DNA of 64,000 bases from Piper betle. Its lineage: Eukaryota; Streptophyta; Magnoliopsida; Piperales; Piperaceae. The notes under the pieces are model-generated. The model was not told the DNA's origin and did not search any database. It saw only the letters and a list, made by a program, of their open reading frames with translations. The DNA is taken from the NCBI GenBank assembly GCA_033002965.1, contig JAURVB010007713.1, positions 62,001 to 126,000 on the forward strand, written 5' to 3'. The translations under genes and the position numbers were made by a program. Shown piece after piece: positions 12,213-24,310 of this stretch (positions are counted from its first letter, which is position 1; each line of letters opens with the position of its first letter).

Positions 12213-12980
12213 ATGATGTCAACTCTCTTAAGTGTTGGTACCAATTCTTATCAAGCATTCTTGTTGCATAGTCTAAGTCTTCCATCTTCCAAATCATCAG
12301 TAATCCATCCTTCAGCTCTTTATATAAGAATCTTCAAATCTTCTAGCTCCATACCATACCTTTGCTCCATATAAACTCCACGATATTTGGAGAAAGTCAA
12401 TACCCAAGTATGATACAAAGAAGACCACACAAATACTATGCAATGGATTTCATGCAATACCATGCTATGAAACATGCTATGCTTCTATGGGCAAATCTAG
12501 GTGAGAGTTAGTTCATTCTCATCAATTGAAAAGGATTACAATATAAGCCATATGAGATGACTACTCTCTAGCCATTCTCATCATTGTACTCCTTGGTGTT
12601 GTTGTCTCTTTGATCTTTGGTTGTGGGAGGTAATTCGATAGGGCAAGTTGAACTAAGTTCATATGGATTAAAAAACTAAGCCTATAGGTCAGGGCCAGTA
12701 TCAATCACCAAATCCACACTGGCTGCTACTACGTTGTGGTTCGAGATGCTGGTGGTGTTACTGCCTGATTCTGAACTAGCAGTGCCTATTGTCTACTCCT
12801 CTACTGTTTAGCTTGCCCTGCAGCTATGTACCCTCTCTGGTTTTGGCCCCTCTGCTACTGTCTTGTTGGCTATTGATCTCCTCCTCTTTGGCCTTAACCT
12901 TGGCCCTCTTGGCCTCTCTACCATTGTTGCTACTGGGGAGCTGGGAGTGCAAGTCTCTATTGAGGCACTCGGAGTGTCAA
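12213..12980 (-). other. Retroelement-derived region without legible protein
   Basis: This stretch lies between a copia-like LTR start and a gypsy gag relic and is probably the joined remnants of both. Near 12680-12720 the minus strand can be read as VDLVIDTGP, which resembles a retroviral-type protease active site (DTG), but the match is too short to rely on. Confidence 0.3.
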
Positions 12981-12989
12981 CTGCTGGTG

Positions 12990-13659
12990 TTGGCCAGTTG
13001 GACAGGTTACTACGTCATGCCCTAGTTGACTGCAACTATATCATACCCTAGTGCCTACTCTGCACTATGTGGTTCGATGTCTTGGTTGAATGCAACTATA
13101 ACAAATATTCATGCCTACTCGTCATTCACCTCCATGATGACGTTGGCAATTCTAACAGAAAACTACTCTGTTACCTTGAACTTGGCCATTAGTAGCCCTC
13201 ATGGCAACTGGTGCATTTGTTTGGCACCTCTATTGTGCTCCCTGATCTGGCTGATATGACCTTGGATGTTATTGCCTCTAGTCAAAATCCTGGTGAAGTC
13301 GAGTAGCTATAACTCACACTACCTCGCCTACAACTCTCAGTACATCGCCAAAGTTAGCAACCTTCCTATTCAAATAGGCTATCCTGATCTTATGATGGAG
13401 GCCTTCATAAAAATGCTCTACCCTTCTTCCTTCAATGGGAACCAAATCCAGTGCAAATCTCTCCAGTGCTTTAAACCTTGTCTCGTATTACACCACTATC
13501 ATGGGTCCTTGCTTCAATGACTGGAATTCCCACACCTTCCTCTTCCTGACATCTTGCAGAAAGTAGTTTCCATCGAATTCTGCTTTGAATTCCTCCCAAG
13601 TGATGTCTTCAGGTTGATGGTGGGCAAATATGAAATTTTGCGCTAAATGGCACCATACT
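12990..13659 (-). pseudogene. Ty3/gypsy gag remnant, minus strand
   Basis: Read on the minus strand from 13659 downward, the frame gives DITWEEFKAEFDGNYF, then WEFQSLKQG, then RFKALERFALDLVPIEG, the same order of conserved phrases as the gag relic at 1023-1380. The N-terminal half is missing: the frame begins just inside the LTR end at 13662. The match is clear to about 13240, and a partial zinc knuckle (GHDVVTCP) is legible near 13000-13020. Stops interrupt it at several points. It is the body of an element whose 5' LTR is the minus-strand copy starting at 13662. Confidence 0.65.
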
Positions 13660-13661
13660 TA

Positions 13662-15181
13662 TGACAGTCCAATTTCGGTTCACCTAAGAACTGGATCGAA
13701 AATGTCGTGATTGAGTTGAGTCATGCCTAAAATAGCTATTCTATCGGACTTGATTAATAATATAAATCAAAGCAACCCGCTTGGTGTCAAGAGAATGAAA
13801 GGCATTGCTAAATACGCGTAAAAAATACATCAAATATAAGAAAAAGTGTAAAAGAAAATAACTAAGCTAAGCTCAAGTGTGTGTAGCGTTTATCTGTTCT
13901 CCCATCAAAGCCAACCCAGAACCAGGAAACCTACATATATAATATAAAAAAATGTTAGTAACGAAAGTTACTGGTCCATAAATAACAATATTCAAATTGG
14001 CATAGGAGAACTGGTCCTCCTGTTAAGTGAAAACATTTATATACTCCTTCACAAAATTTTTCATAAGGGCATTAATTAAGAGTCTTCGACCTCACGCGAC
14101 AACATCCCCTTTCTATCTAATCTCAAGCTTCATCAACTTTAAAAATTATCCCTTGTGCGGGAATATCACTTCCTTTTATTTCAACCATTTACATCCTCCA
14201 TATCACTCCTGGCCTTGAGTACAGAGACCGAGTGCTCTCAGGCATAAGCTTTCAGTACCCTTTCAAACCACAAGTCTAGATATGTGCTGCATTATAGTAC
14301 CCGTAAACCTCCAAACTTCTCCGGGTTTGAAGAACTCAAAGGTGGAGTTGCCAAGATTTGTCAGGAATGGAAGGTACGCTCACCAAATGTAAAGCCCGCT
14401 TTGACAAACACTTCCTATCTCATGGTGCGATTGTTAGTTTTCCTCTATCTGACATCTCATTGGAAAACTCGAGAAAATCATATATAGGCTTGTGAATGAA
14501 TTTATATAATATGCCCAAAGGCAACTTGCAATGGATCTTATTTTTGAAGTCAAACTCGAGGGGTCTCATCCTCGAGGGTTATTAATCATAAAAATAAAAT
14601 ACGTTCAAATAACCCATGTTAAGTGGGGTCCAATAAAACAACTACTTAACATGTCCTGCGATTTGAAAATCAAATCAGCAATAGAGTATACCGATAAAAA
14701 GTGAGAAGAGTCCTAATGGACCTATGGTTCAAACTCAAAACGTGATGTCTCGTCTACGATGAGCTCGAACTCGAAAACCTATATCGAATCCCACTGCTAA
14801 GTAAAATACTGACATTTTTATATAATGCATAGTTGTGGTGTGTGCTCACATAATAAATACATCGTAATAAAAAAGACCACTAAATAAACTTACAACTAAA
14901 CATATAGCATGGAAATTGAGATATAATGAAGGAAATAACTAGTCGCAAATAGGAAATAAATAAGTGCATACACTCATGAATAAATAGATAAATAATAAAT
15001 TCATCAAAATAATCAATACTTTAATCATAAAATAATAATAACATATACTATACAAATACATGGCTAAACACGAGTAAATATCACATATATATGTGTTAGT
15101 AAACATATAAATAAATAAATAAATACATAATCATTCAATAAATAATTAAATACATAAATAATTTGTTTTTTTAATTAATCA

Positions 15182-15217
<36 letters not shown>

Positions 15218-15320
15218 TCATAGTCATCATAGTTATCCAATGCAAAATACACAATTAAATACAAATAAATAATAACAAACATACAACGAACAATTAGATA
15301 AGTAAATAAGTAAATAAATA
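13662..15320 (-). repeat. Long LTR (family II), minus orientation, 5' LTR of the gag relic
   Basis: Minus-strand reading ends at 13662 (TGACAGTCC on the plus strand, a decayed TGTAACACC-type terminus). Segments at 14020-14280, 14300-14420 and 14450-14660 match, in reverse, segments of the plus-strand copies near 18200-18900 and 32770-33420. Beyond about 14900 the sequence becomes very AT-rich and the LTR start is not resolved. ORFs such as 14284-14487 are LTR sequence. Confidence 0.6.
15183..15217. repeat. (AAT)n microsatellite
   Basis: About twelve uninterrupted AAT units. Confidence 0.95.
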
Positions 15321-15327
15321 TATACAA

Positions 15328-15770
15328 TGTAATAAACAAGAATAAGATTAACCTATTTGGGTAAGATCCGGTTTATTAGTTGGAATGAACTGCAGATCTT
15401 TAATGTAGGTTAACCATTTTCGAAGAGTTAACTTAGGCCAATTATGTTACACTTTGGATTGGGTAGTTATAAATGGTATTAGAGCAACTTGGTTTTATGA
15501 TAGATGGTGGGTTGGATTAGAGACTTTGACTAGGCTGTTAGTCACGGGCCAGAGAATGATGTGAGCTAAGGCTAATGACGGGCCAATTGTAAGAATTTTG
15601 AGTACAAAATTTCTTAAGGTGGGTAGATTATGAGATCTTCAACTTAGCCATATGCCTAATAAAGATATAGTTTATTAGTAGGAATGGATGATATTTTTTC
15701 AATTTCGGTTAACAATTTTTGAAGAGGTGATTTAGGCTCATTATATTACATTTTGGGCTGGGTCATTATA
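15328..15770 (+). mobile_element. TRIM retroelement, plus orientation
   Basis: Two related ~142-base LTRs (15328-15471 and 15629-15770) flank a 157-base internal region. The primer site TGGTATTAGAGCAAC (15474-15488) begins three bases after the first LTR, and the second LTR ends GGGCTGGGTCATTATA. The same LTR and internal sequence recur at 54737-55162, 56713-57172 and throughout 58195-59949. There is no coding capacity, as normal for TRIMs, so mobility would need another element's enzymes. The first LTR start is uncertain and no target duplication is seen. Confidence 0.75.
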
Positions 15771-17275
15771 GTGTGTATACTCTCAAAGTCAGACCAGAAG
15801 TCCTCAAGGACTCCAGCAATAGCACCCCCACTACTACTCTTTGGCTGATCAGTAACCCTGTCCCCTAATTGAGCTAAATCACTTGGTAGGGTTTGCACAC
15901 AATCAAATAGTTTAGCATTGCCACTTTCCTTAATAGGCCCTCCTACCAAGACTTCCAATAAAGCCAACCTATCTATGAAACAATCAGATGAACGTGTATC
16001 CACCCGAGATCAGCAACAAATCACCAAAAGTCCTGGTTGTCAGTAATCAAGCTCAGACAACAACGGTCAAAGGGATAGTTCTAGGGTAAAATTTTTTGTC
16101 CCAAACCTACTCCTATGCGACGTCTACTCCTCTAGTAAAAAACCTAACCACGTTCACATGCAGCACAGTAACAAATAGAAAGCATACTAGAACTGCCGAT
16201 CACTCTCGAGTCCCTGAGTCACACCCATATGCACGAGCACACGCGGGACTGCCCAAGCACACCCGATCACATATCTGTCCACACTAGTTGACTGCCAGCA
16301 ATGATCGATCACTGCCACTCGGTACTCACGAGATTCACTCTTGGAACACGCTGGTTCTGCTCGGTCACAACTAAGCCCTCACCAGGGCTCGGCTGGAAAC
16401 CATAATCCTAGAGCCTAGGGTTTCCCGCCACCAACACAACCCTAACACCAACAAGCAACACATAAGCAGTTTACGGGGTTTCCCCCAACCATATCTATCA
16501 ACAATATAAACAAGGATTACAAAAGCACTCTTGCCTTGACAAGCACTTGCTAACTAGTGGACATGCAACCCTACACGATCCTGCCACTCCCCATACAAGT
16601 GACTCACAGAATCTGGGAATGATGTACCCTACCAACAAATCAGTGCTCACACTCTCATGACATCTGTACAACCCTTGTGCACAGTCATTCATATCATACA
16701 TGCACATCACATCAAATGACTCAAAGAGTATTTCTCAAAGATACCTTGATCAAGTGACAAAGCCAATGCCCTAAGAACTCCTAGTACTTGTCCGACAACA
16801 GCTTGAAGATCTCCAAGAACGACTTCCTCCTCCTTGATGCAAGATCTCCTCCCCACAAGAACTCTGGACTTCTTCCCTTGTGTGTTCTTTCCAAGAATGT
16901 TCGATCCTCTCTTCTCCTTGGCATCGGGTTTACATAGCAATATAGGATCGATTCCTCTCAGGTCCAATAGGGTGAGAGTCGCCTTGGTCCAACCCTAGCC
17001 CGAGCCCCTAAGTCCTTCAGTGATACCCTCTGGTTGAGCTTAGTCTCACAGGTGAGGAATGGCATGCCCCAGTCATGGTTGCACCCAAGTCTGCCAAGCC
17101 GAGCAATCCTAGTCGATAGAGTCCTGATCATTACTGGGACTGCTTGGTCACACCCGAGCAGTTGTGCTTGGTCACCCGAGTAGCTATGCTCAGTAGTTTG
17201 GAGTGCTTGGGGCCCTCCTAGTCCCCGTACTCCTCGGGACATCTGAGACCCTCCTAGTCCCCCGGTGCTCGTTAA
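15771..17275. other. GC-richer repeat-like region, no gene identified
   Basis: The region is richer in G+C than its flanks and uses phrases common in plant LTRs (on the minus strand, GTCCCGAGGAGTACGGGGAC and a second GGGGGACTAGGAGGG). ORFs at 15746-16003, 16707-16967 and 16958-17314 on the minus strand have no recognisable domain. Most likely an LTR or internal fragment of an unclassified retroelement inserted between two long-LTR fragments. Confidence 0.35.
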
Positions 17276-17279
17276 GGAT

Positions 17280-17473
17280 TTAATGTTTTTCGACAAGGCA
17301 TCAAGGGATCTCATCCTTAAAATTATGTTAAACTATAGAAACATTGGTTGGATGGTTCAAAATTAGTGGGATTCAATAAAATGCCACCAATCTCATCCTC
17401 AATTGTAAAACAAAACACGATAGAACCAAATAGTAGATAAAGTAGAAAGAGTCCTAATAAACCTGTGAGTGGA
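17280..17473 (-). repeat. Long-LTR fragment, minus orientation
   Basis: The phrases CATCAAGGGATCTCATC, CAATAAAATGCCACCAAT and AGAGTCCTAATAAACCTGTG match minus-oriented copies near 14560-14720, 27620-27740 and 61530-61690. Confidence 0.55.
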
Positions 17474-19400
17474 GCTGTAAAACCCATGACTCGAGTTAGA
17501 GTTTTAAACTAGCGAACTAGTCGGTTTAATCGTCAGTTCGAGCCAAATTATTTTCATGCCCTACATGCTGAGCTGAGACCAGCAATACGTTATGAGGAAT
17601 GAGAGTCAAGTGTATTTGAATATATAATGATAACGTCACACAAATGATGAGAAATGAATTATCAGAGTATATGAAAGTATGCAATTTTTTTTATATATTT
17701 GATTGTAAATTGTAGGGTCAAGTTTGGGTGGGTTATTAGTTATAGACCATGTCATTTTGATATTATGGAAAGTATATTTCATGAAATATTTTCACATTTT
17801 TTGGGAATTTATTAGGAGTTGGTTATTATTTTTGACTCGAGTTAGAGTCAAATCAAGTTTTATTCACGAGCTTGCCATCCAAAGTCTCCCCGATGCCTTT
17901 CTCCCCTAACCATGATCACCGCCCCTTCCTCACTGTTGAAGCCACATCTGGCCACCATACCACCGCTGATCGGCTCTGCCGTGCCGTCCTGTGTCTTCCC
18001 ATCTGCCGCACGACCTCCACAACACCCTGACACTGTTGGAACGCACCACACTCCCGACGTTGTTCCACCACCGGCTGTGCCGCTTTGGTGTCATTGCGCC
18101 ACCATTGCCACCCCCTTTGACCCCAGGAATCTTTCCCCCATACCATGCGCTACCGCCGAGGCCGACCAAAGGCCAAGCCGATTGACACCAGCTGACCCAC
18201 CGTCGCCATGGGTCATTTAGTCGTATGAATTTTTGGATTAATAACCCTCGTAGATGAGATCCCTGGAGTCTGTTTTTGAAAACTCAGATTAAGATCATGA
18301 TGCCTTCACGTCTATTATATTAAAATCCTTACCCAGACCTATGTATATATAATTTTATCAGTGTTTTTCAGTGAGATGTAAGACAAGGGAAAGTTGAGTC
18401 ATGTGCATCATGAGCAGATACGTGCTAATCAAAGTAGGCCCTAGATTAGTGAGCAGGTCGTTCCATTCCCAAGGGATCCTAATAACTCCACCTTTGAGTT
18501 CCTTAAAGGTGTAAGTGATGAGGATTACGGGTACTGCAATATAGCGTATGTCTTGACTTGTGGATTCAAAGGGTATTAAAGGTGCCTTCCTAAGAATACT
18601 TAGCCTTTGTACTTCAGGCCAAGAACGATACGAATGATGTAGAGGGCTTTAGGATAATTGATTTTCCCAAACAAGGGATAACTTAAACATTTACCAAAGT
18701 ATCTGATGAGTCAGAATGGGATGTTGTTTAGCCAAGGCCGATGGCTCCTAATTAGTGCTCTTATGAGAAATTCGAATGGAGGAATATATGAATGATTTTA
18801 TTTAATAGGAGAGTCAGCTTTCCAGTGCCAATTTGATTATTAGTTATTTATTGACCAGTGACACTCATTGCTGACATTTTTCTAATATATATTTAGGTGA
18901 GAATGAGATTGACTGAGTGTTGTCGGGACTGCGGAGGGGCAACGATGCATCATGCACATAAGTACCTACCGTATAGAATGATTGATAATGTGTTGTGATG
19001 AACTATTGGTATTGGTTTTGGATATCTATGCTGGAATGTTTTATTGCAAGAATGTTATGAGAAAACCATAAAATGTTTTGCATGTGATTATAGTTGTGAA
19101 TAGAATTGAATAGGTTGAGCAATAGAATCCAGACTCGGCTCAAAAGAATAAAAATGATGATAATGTAAATTTGTGAGAAAAATAGCATGTTTTGGAAACA
19201 TTCTATATTTTATTACTACATATATATATTCTTTATTGTTGACATGGTGATCCATATTGTACTTTTAAGAGAGATTCCGTTAAATTTGTTTTTAAAAAAT
19301 CATTCTTTTTCGAGTTTTTATTGAGTTTTCTTTGTTTTGAATATGAATGGCATAAAATTCATTTAAAACCATGATGGTGCCTAAGCATCTCATCTATACA
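17474..19400 (+). repeat. Long LTR (family II), plus orientation, with internal deletion
   Basis: It starts TGTAAAACCCATGACTCGAG, which matches the minus-strand start of the copy ending at 26797. A C-rich leader-like segment (17880-18200) is joined abruptly at about 18204 to sequence matching 32770 onward, so some 0.6 kb present in other copies is missing. Segments at 18204-18900 align with 32770-33420. The 3' end has decayed and I lose it near 19400. The GC-rich ORFs at 17860-18220 occur on both strands and are not credible genes. Confidence 0.6.
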
Positions 19401-19980
19401 TTTATTTATCTCTGTAATCTAAAATGCGTAACCATAGATCTGCTCTCCACAAAACACTTAATTGGTTCACCAATCAAATGGATTCCAATTTACTTGAAAT
19501 TTTATGCACTTTTCTTGATATATAGATGATTATTTCTGAAAAATTCTATCAAGAAATTTCACCTTTAATGGTGTCTAATAGTTCTTCAAAGTTCTACCGG
19601 GGGTAAGGTTTTTCAGAAAATAGGGTAGTTAGACTCCAAGTTTAATTATGGTTAATACACTAAATGACGTCCAAATTTGCCAAAATTTTAGGAGCTTGTT
19701 TATAACATTAAATTTAATGTTTCTGAAAATTTTCAGCTGGAAACTAAATGTGTAAGGTCACCTAAGAGGGTAGTCATTAAAACATTATACAAATCTGAGC
19801 AAGTCTAGACTGTCCTCAACACCTCGTACTCACAACTTCTTGAGGTCCATACACGTCCAAATCAACCCAAACGATAAGTCACAATGTGCAAAACGATCAC
19901 AACTTTTTATCACAAAATCATCACAAATCAGTCGCGTCAAAATATCAAGCACAAACATCAAATACAATGTACAATAATAT

Positions 19981-20053
<73 letters not shown>

Positions 20054-20271
20054 TAAAATCAATACATCTATCACCAAAAATCATAAAGACAACATGATCT
20101 AACATGATTCTAGCACGAACTACCATGGATGATCACTGCAACATCAACGATGATGGAGAAATGAAGAAAACGGGAGGGAATGGAGCACCTTGAGAAGAGA
20201 AACAAGTTTGATGGAGCGATCAAATTACAAACACCATGGGAATCTTGGATTGAACAAGAGGACGGTTGGTT
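19401..20271. other. Intergenic or decayed LTR DNA
   Basis: No gene is seen. It contains the microsatellite at 19982-20049 and ends where a new TGTAAAACCC terminus begins. Confidence 0.35.
19982..20049. repeat. Compound microsatellite (CATA)n(CA)n(TA)n
   Basis: Uninterrupted short-unit repeats; an ORF reading into Thr-His and Ile-Tyr runs here is an artefact. Confidence 0.95.
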
Positions 20272-20645
20272 TGTAAAACCCGAGTAGCATGTGAGCCCGT
20301 CCAGTTCGATCGTTTACATGTGATACAAATTCCGAGTATGTGTTGTGTACGCCAGAGCATTGGTTGCAGTGGCTGTTAGCTGCGTCTAGTTGAGTGCCAA
20401 TTGCTTAGGTGTTGCATGGTAGCGTTTTTAGCTAGTTTGATTTGGTAGTAGTTAGCAGCTTAGCGCCATTTTTTGTGAGGGTCACATGGGTTAGTTTAGT
20501 ATTTTTAGTGCATGACATGTTTTGGAGTACCATGATAGCACTAGTGTAGCCCTAAAAGCCAGCTTATCAATAGCCCACTTTGATTACCTGAAACCTAGGT
20601 AACAATCCACTAAGGGCATATTTCCTGTACCCAACACTGCAATTA
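20272..20645 (+). repeat. Possible LTR start fragment
   Basis: The sequence opens with TGTAAAACCCGAG, the same terminus as the long LTRs at 2132 and 17474. The following 370 bases do not match those copies clearly, so only the terminus supports the call. Confidence 0.35.
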
Positions 20646-20648
20646 GGG

Positions 20649-20865
20649 CTGCTAATTAAGCGAGGCAGTTTGTGAGCATTTGACGTTCGGCTTGGCTCGG
20701 CTCGACTCAAAAATTTACATTTAAATATTCGAACTTGAACTCAAATCCTTTGAGTTGACTTTGAACAAGAAAGTATTTGACTTGACTTAGTTTTAATTCG
20801 AACTCAACTTCGAAATCAACTAGTAGCTTGATTCGAATTCGACTCGATAATATAATATAATAATA
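20649..20865. repeat. Partial MITE related to 21749-22022
   Basis: It begins GGGCTGCTAATTAAGCGAGG, very like both ends of the element at 21749-22022, and continues with the same CTCGACTCAAA and TTCGAACTCAA phrases. No matching right end is seen, so it is truncated or decayed. Confidence 0.5.
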
Positions 20866-21394
20866 TGCATAATATCAGTTGCCTACTCAAAATACATTTA
20901 AAATTATAAATAAATATTAGTACAGACTACGTACTAAATGTGGGTGGTGATGGGGGAGTTTTATTTTTTATTTTTTGTTTTTTTTATCAAATCTAGGTCG
21001 TCATTGTAATTGAATGATACAGATTAAAGTTTGAGACAGAAACATATCTGCCCCGGTTAAGATTAATAAGTTTAATTATAACTAGTTTTATTTTTTATAT
21101 ACAGTAAAATAACAAAGTAGCCAATATGCAAAAAAAGGAATATAAAGGAAACAAATTTTAATCGAGAAAATCTTGACTTGCCTTGTGAATAGCCTTAATA
21201 ATTGAGGCATATAAATGAGCCCATCATTAGAGAGAGAATAGTTTTAATAATAATGATATGGTGGACTTTTCCTGATCAAGCGCCTACTTTGCACTATGCG
21301 ATATTTCAAGATGTAGTTTAAAGTTCTAAATGATAAAAAATGTAAGCTTAAATCTATATTATTTTTTTAAACAAATAACACCCTTAGTATCAAC
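20866..21394. other. AT-rich intergenic DNA, no gene seen
   Basis: No ORF, RNA gene or repeat boundary is recognisable here. Confidence 0.4.
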
Positions 21395-21467
21395 ACGGGG
21401 ATAGCTTAGTTGGAAGAGCGTCAAACTGAAGATCTGAAGGTCGCATGTTTGATTCACGCTCACCGCA
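21395..21467 (+). pseudogene. tRNA-Phe(GAA) pseudogene
   Basis: These 73 bases follow the plant cytosolic tRNA-Phe closely, with anticodon loop CTGAAGA (anticodon GAA). Box A (TAGCTTAGTTGG) fits the consensus. Relative to the usual plant sequence I see G-to-A at position 1, and C-to-T or G-to-A changes in the D arm, anticodon stem, T stem and T loop. They create an A-C mismatch in each of the acceptor, anticodon and T stems and lose the conserved C56. All are of the kind made by deamination of methylated C. An inactive copy is therefore more likely than a working gene. Confidence 0.7.
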
Positions 21468-21626
21468 TTATCTAATATCATTTTTTGTTGGATACATGTA
21501 AAAAAAATTGTGAAATCGTAATTGGTATTTGAGCCACGTGTTCGATTCACACTCTTCGCATTATTTAATATTGTTTTTTGTTAGATACATGTACAAAAAA
21601 AATTGTGAAATCGTAATTGGTATCTA
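21443..21626 (+). repeat. Tandem duplication containing the tRNA 3' half
   Basis: The T arm of the tRNA-Phe copy plus about 70 following bases (TTTTTTGTT-GATACATGTA-AAAAAAATTGTGAAATCGT) is repeated at about 92-base spacing: T loops lie near 21447 and 21540. The second T loop still has TTCGATT while the first has TTTGATT. Both units end in TTGGTATTTGAGCC or TTGGTATCTAAGCC, which resembles a tRNA-Met primer site. A SINE-like body, or a retroelement joined to a tRNA relic, would both fit. Confidence 0.65.
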
Positions 21627-21654
21627 AGCCAAGGCCCAGATAGCCCTTCTGCAG

Positions 21655-21745
21655 CCCCTATGCCTTCTATTATTAATACCTGTGGCTTCTATTATTAATA
21701 ATTTCCTACAGCCCCTATGCCTTCTATTATTAATAATTTCTAGAA
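21655..21745. repeat. Short direct repeats of CTTCTATTATTAATA
   Basis: Three copies of the phrase occur in 90 bases, two of them preceded by CAGCCCCTATGC. Confidence 0.8.
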
Positions 21746-21748
21746 AAT

Positions 21749-22022
21749 AGGGTTGCTAATTGAGCGAGTTAGCTCGCAAGCTATTTCCGACCTTATAATT
21801 GAATTAGTTTTGAGCTCCCAAAAGAGCTAATTTCGAGCTCTTCAAAATTAAATAGTTTAAATGTATTTGAACTTGAGCAACCTAAAATATTTTTGAGTCG
21901 ATTTTGAATATATATGTTCAAAACTCGTTCGATCTAAGAATTGAATTCGAACGATCTTCAAATTATTGGAGTTGAGTTCGAGCACAAGCTGAACTCGGCT
22001 TGCTCGCTCGTTTAGCAGCCCC
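21749..22022. mobile_element. 274-bp MITE with terminal inverted repeats
   Basis: The left end AGGGTTGCTAATTGAGCGAG and the inverted right end GGGGCTGCTAAACGAGCGAG match at 16 of 20 positions. The interior is AT-rich with CGAAC and GAGCTC phrases and has no ORF. The ends suggest a non-autonomous hAT-type element, but I cannot see an 8-base target duplication. A truncated relative starts at 20649. Confidence 0.65.
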
Positions 22023-22139
22023 CTCCCTCCTAAAGGAGGTTTTCGGGTGTGGTGGGTGTGACCACGACGCTCATGTGTAGGGCCCAGTGTTGCTTGAAAA
22101 CCATGAGCCCTTATTTTAATCTGAGTTGGGATGATTTGT

Positions 22140-23700
22140 AGCAAGGCCGCGACGCTCCCAAAGTCCAGCCTTTCTCCATTCCCTTTTCTTCCACTTCATC
22201 TCCTTCACTACTCCTTTACCCCAGAGCATCTCCAAGCCCTTCTTTATCATCTATAACCCTCCTCATCTTAATCCCTCCATCAAAATCCTACTCTCAAGGT
22301 ATTTAACCCCCTCGCCATCTCTTTTCATTTCTCATCCATTTCACAAAAATTAGTTATTGTCCACGTTAGGACATGATAATATCACGTTAGGAAATTGTTG
22401 TTGAACTAGGATTACATGAGTTGATGTGTTTATTTGATTGGTTTGATGAATACATATAAAAATATGTATGATTATGGACTGTTTGGATTCGATTATGGAA
22501 ATGTCGTTGCTCAATTTTTATTCTATAAAGTTGCAAATTTTATGCTTGATGTGATCTAGACCTGATGAAATATGAGTGAGGAACATTGTTTGGAATAAAT
22601 TAGTGGAGATACGCTGTCTGGAAACTAGGTTTTGTGGTAGTTATATGGTGTTGTAGAATTCCAGACCCTGTGCATCATACTGACCTAGGTGTTAGAAATG
22701 AGATGCATAAACTTTCATACAATTTGGAGTTCGTTTAATATTTTGACTAGAATTAAAAGACAGGTCTATACTGTCCTATAAACTATAAATCTGGTTCTAA
22801 TCCAAAATCAGCTGATTTAATTATAACACTTAGAGGTATCCTTAATTTTTCTCTCCACAAACTTAGCTTAGAATGTGAGGAAGTGTTGGAAAAATATGTC
22901 ACTTGATTTTGAGGTCATTTCAATGTATGGAGTCGGGTTTGCCACAGTAGGACAAGGAGCTCAACTCACAGGTTTGTCAGGACTTCCTATGACTTGACTT
23001 TCTGATTGGTTGTGATGTAGTATTGTTTTCTTAATTGAGGGACAAATTAGTGGCGTTTTATTAGATCCCACTATCTTTGGGTCATTTAACTAATTCTCTG
23101 CAGTTTAATAAAACCTTAAAGATAAGATCCCTTGTTAAGTTTTTGAAATGATAAGATCTAGTTTAAAGTCAATTTGGTGATATCTTTAATTCCCTACCCA
23201 AACCTAATAATTAAGTATGAGTGTTTCCGGCTTTTACAAATGAGAGTGGGAGCTTGTGGTACAAAGGCTACACTGTGTACTTCTCAAATCTTAGGCGGTG
23301 TAGTGTAGAGGGTTCATAACATAGCACATTTTTGGAATTTGTGACACTTGGTTTCGAGCCATCCGAGTATAATGGCGGGTGAAATAAGGAGCATGTGGTA
23401 AGGGCGTGAGCATGTATAGTATGTATGTTGAGATGTCATGCTTAATGTGCCGACTTTCTCTTGTATGTTGGATGATGAGATGCCTTAGTGTGCCTCTCTT
23501 TCATTTAGCAGCCCTTGTGAATTACTCTTGAAGTTTCATTTATTTCTTTGGATATCGTATGAATCCATCGTTTGATTATTTTCCCGATTAGTTATTTGAG
23601 ACCAGCAGTCACATGATTACTAATGTTTTTCTATTATATTATCTAATTATAATTCAAGTTGTTTTGTAGATAGAATATTCTGGGAATTAGGTGTAGTTAG
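22140..23700 (+). repeat. Long-LTR fragment (family I), plus orientation
   Basis: The order of elements parallels the 2132-5882 LTR: a C-rich leader-like tract (22160-22320), then phrases near 22970-23230 (GATCCCTTGTTAAGTTTTTG, CCTACCCAAACCTAATAATT, CTTTTACAAATGAGAGTGGG) matching 4560-4690, then a segment near 23300-23650 matching 4760-5060. No termini are visible, so it is a fragment. Confidence 0.5.
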
Positions 23701-24310
23701 GTTTGACAGGTACATGCCAAAGAGTGGAGTCCAGGAACCGAAAGATTAAACATCTTGTTATGTAAAACCGTGTAGTATGCACAAGTATGAGGAGCAATAA
23801 GCCATGGGTTGGAGGAGCATACGTGTGAATGTTGTGCAGGTTGAAGGTGCAACAATCAGTCCTTATAGCATTATTACCCTAGACTTTATTTCTTCTCTTG
23901 AGTAGTAGACATTAGTAGTACTCTTTATTTTTCAGCCCATAAAAATTTTTCTTGGTATATTTAGTCTTCAATAATACTGGACACTTCGAATTTTTAGTTT
24001 ATGTGGTTGATTATATGAGTTCAATCATGTTAAATCGACGTCCAACGCTCTATCATGTAAGGGTACAATCGGTCAAGTTAAATTCAAAGGAATAAGTAAA
24101 TCGAAAAGGTAAAAGTTATGGTGAACAAAATGGACACGGTCACATGTGATCAAGTCTCTATCACCACAAGATGTTTATCATGAAAATTAGAAATCCAAGA
24201 GGCTAAACAGTTATTTAACTAGCAAGTTGATTTAAGTGAAACTAAACATGTTTGGGAACCAAGCATCTTAATTAAACTCAAGAGTTGATTTCGACCGAGT
24301 GTCTTAAATA
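23701..24310. other. Intergenic or decayed repeat DNA
   Basis: No gene is seen; the sequence lies between two oppositely oriented LTR fragments and neither boundary is sharp. Confidence 0.35.

Noticed and set aside
12680..12720. Retroviral-type protease motif on the minus strand (DTG)
   Set aside because: Only nine residues are legible; insufficient by itself.
21395..21467. Functional tRNA-Phe gene
   Set aside because: Mismatches in acceptor, anticodon and T stems and loss of C56 make function unlikely.
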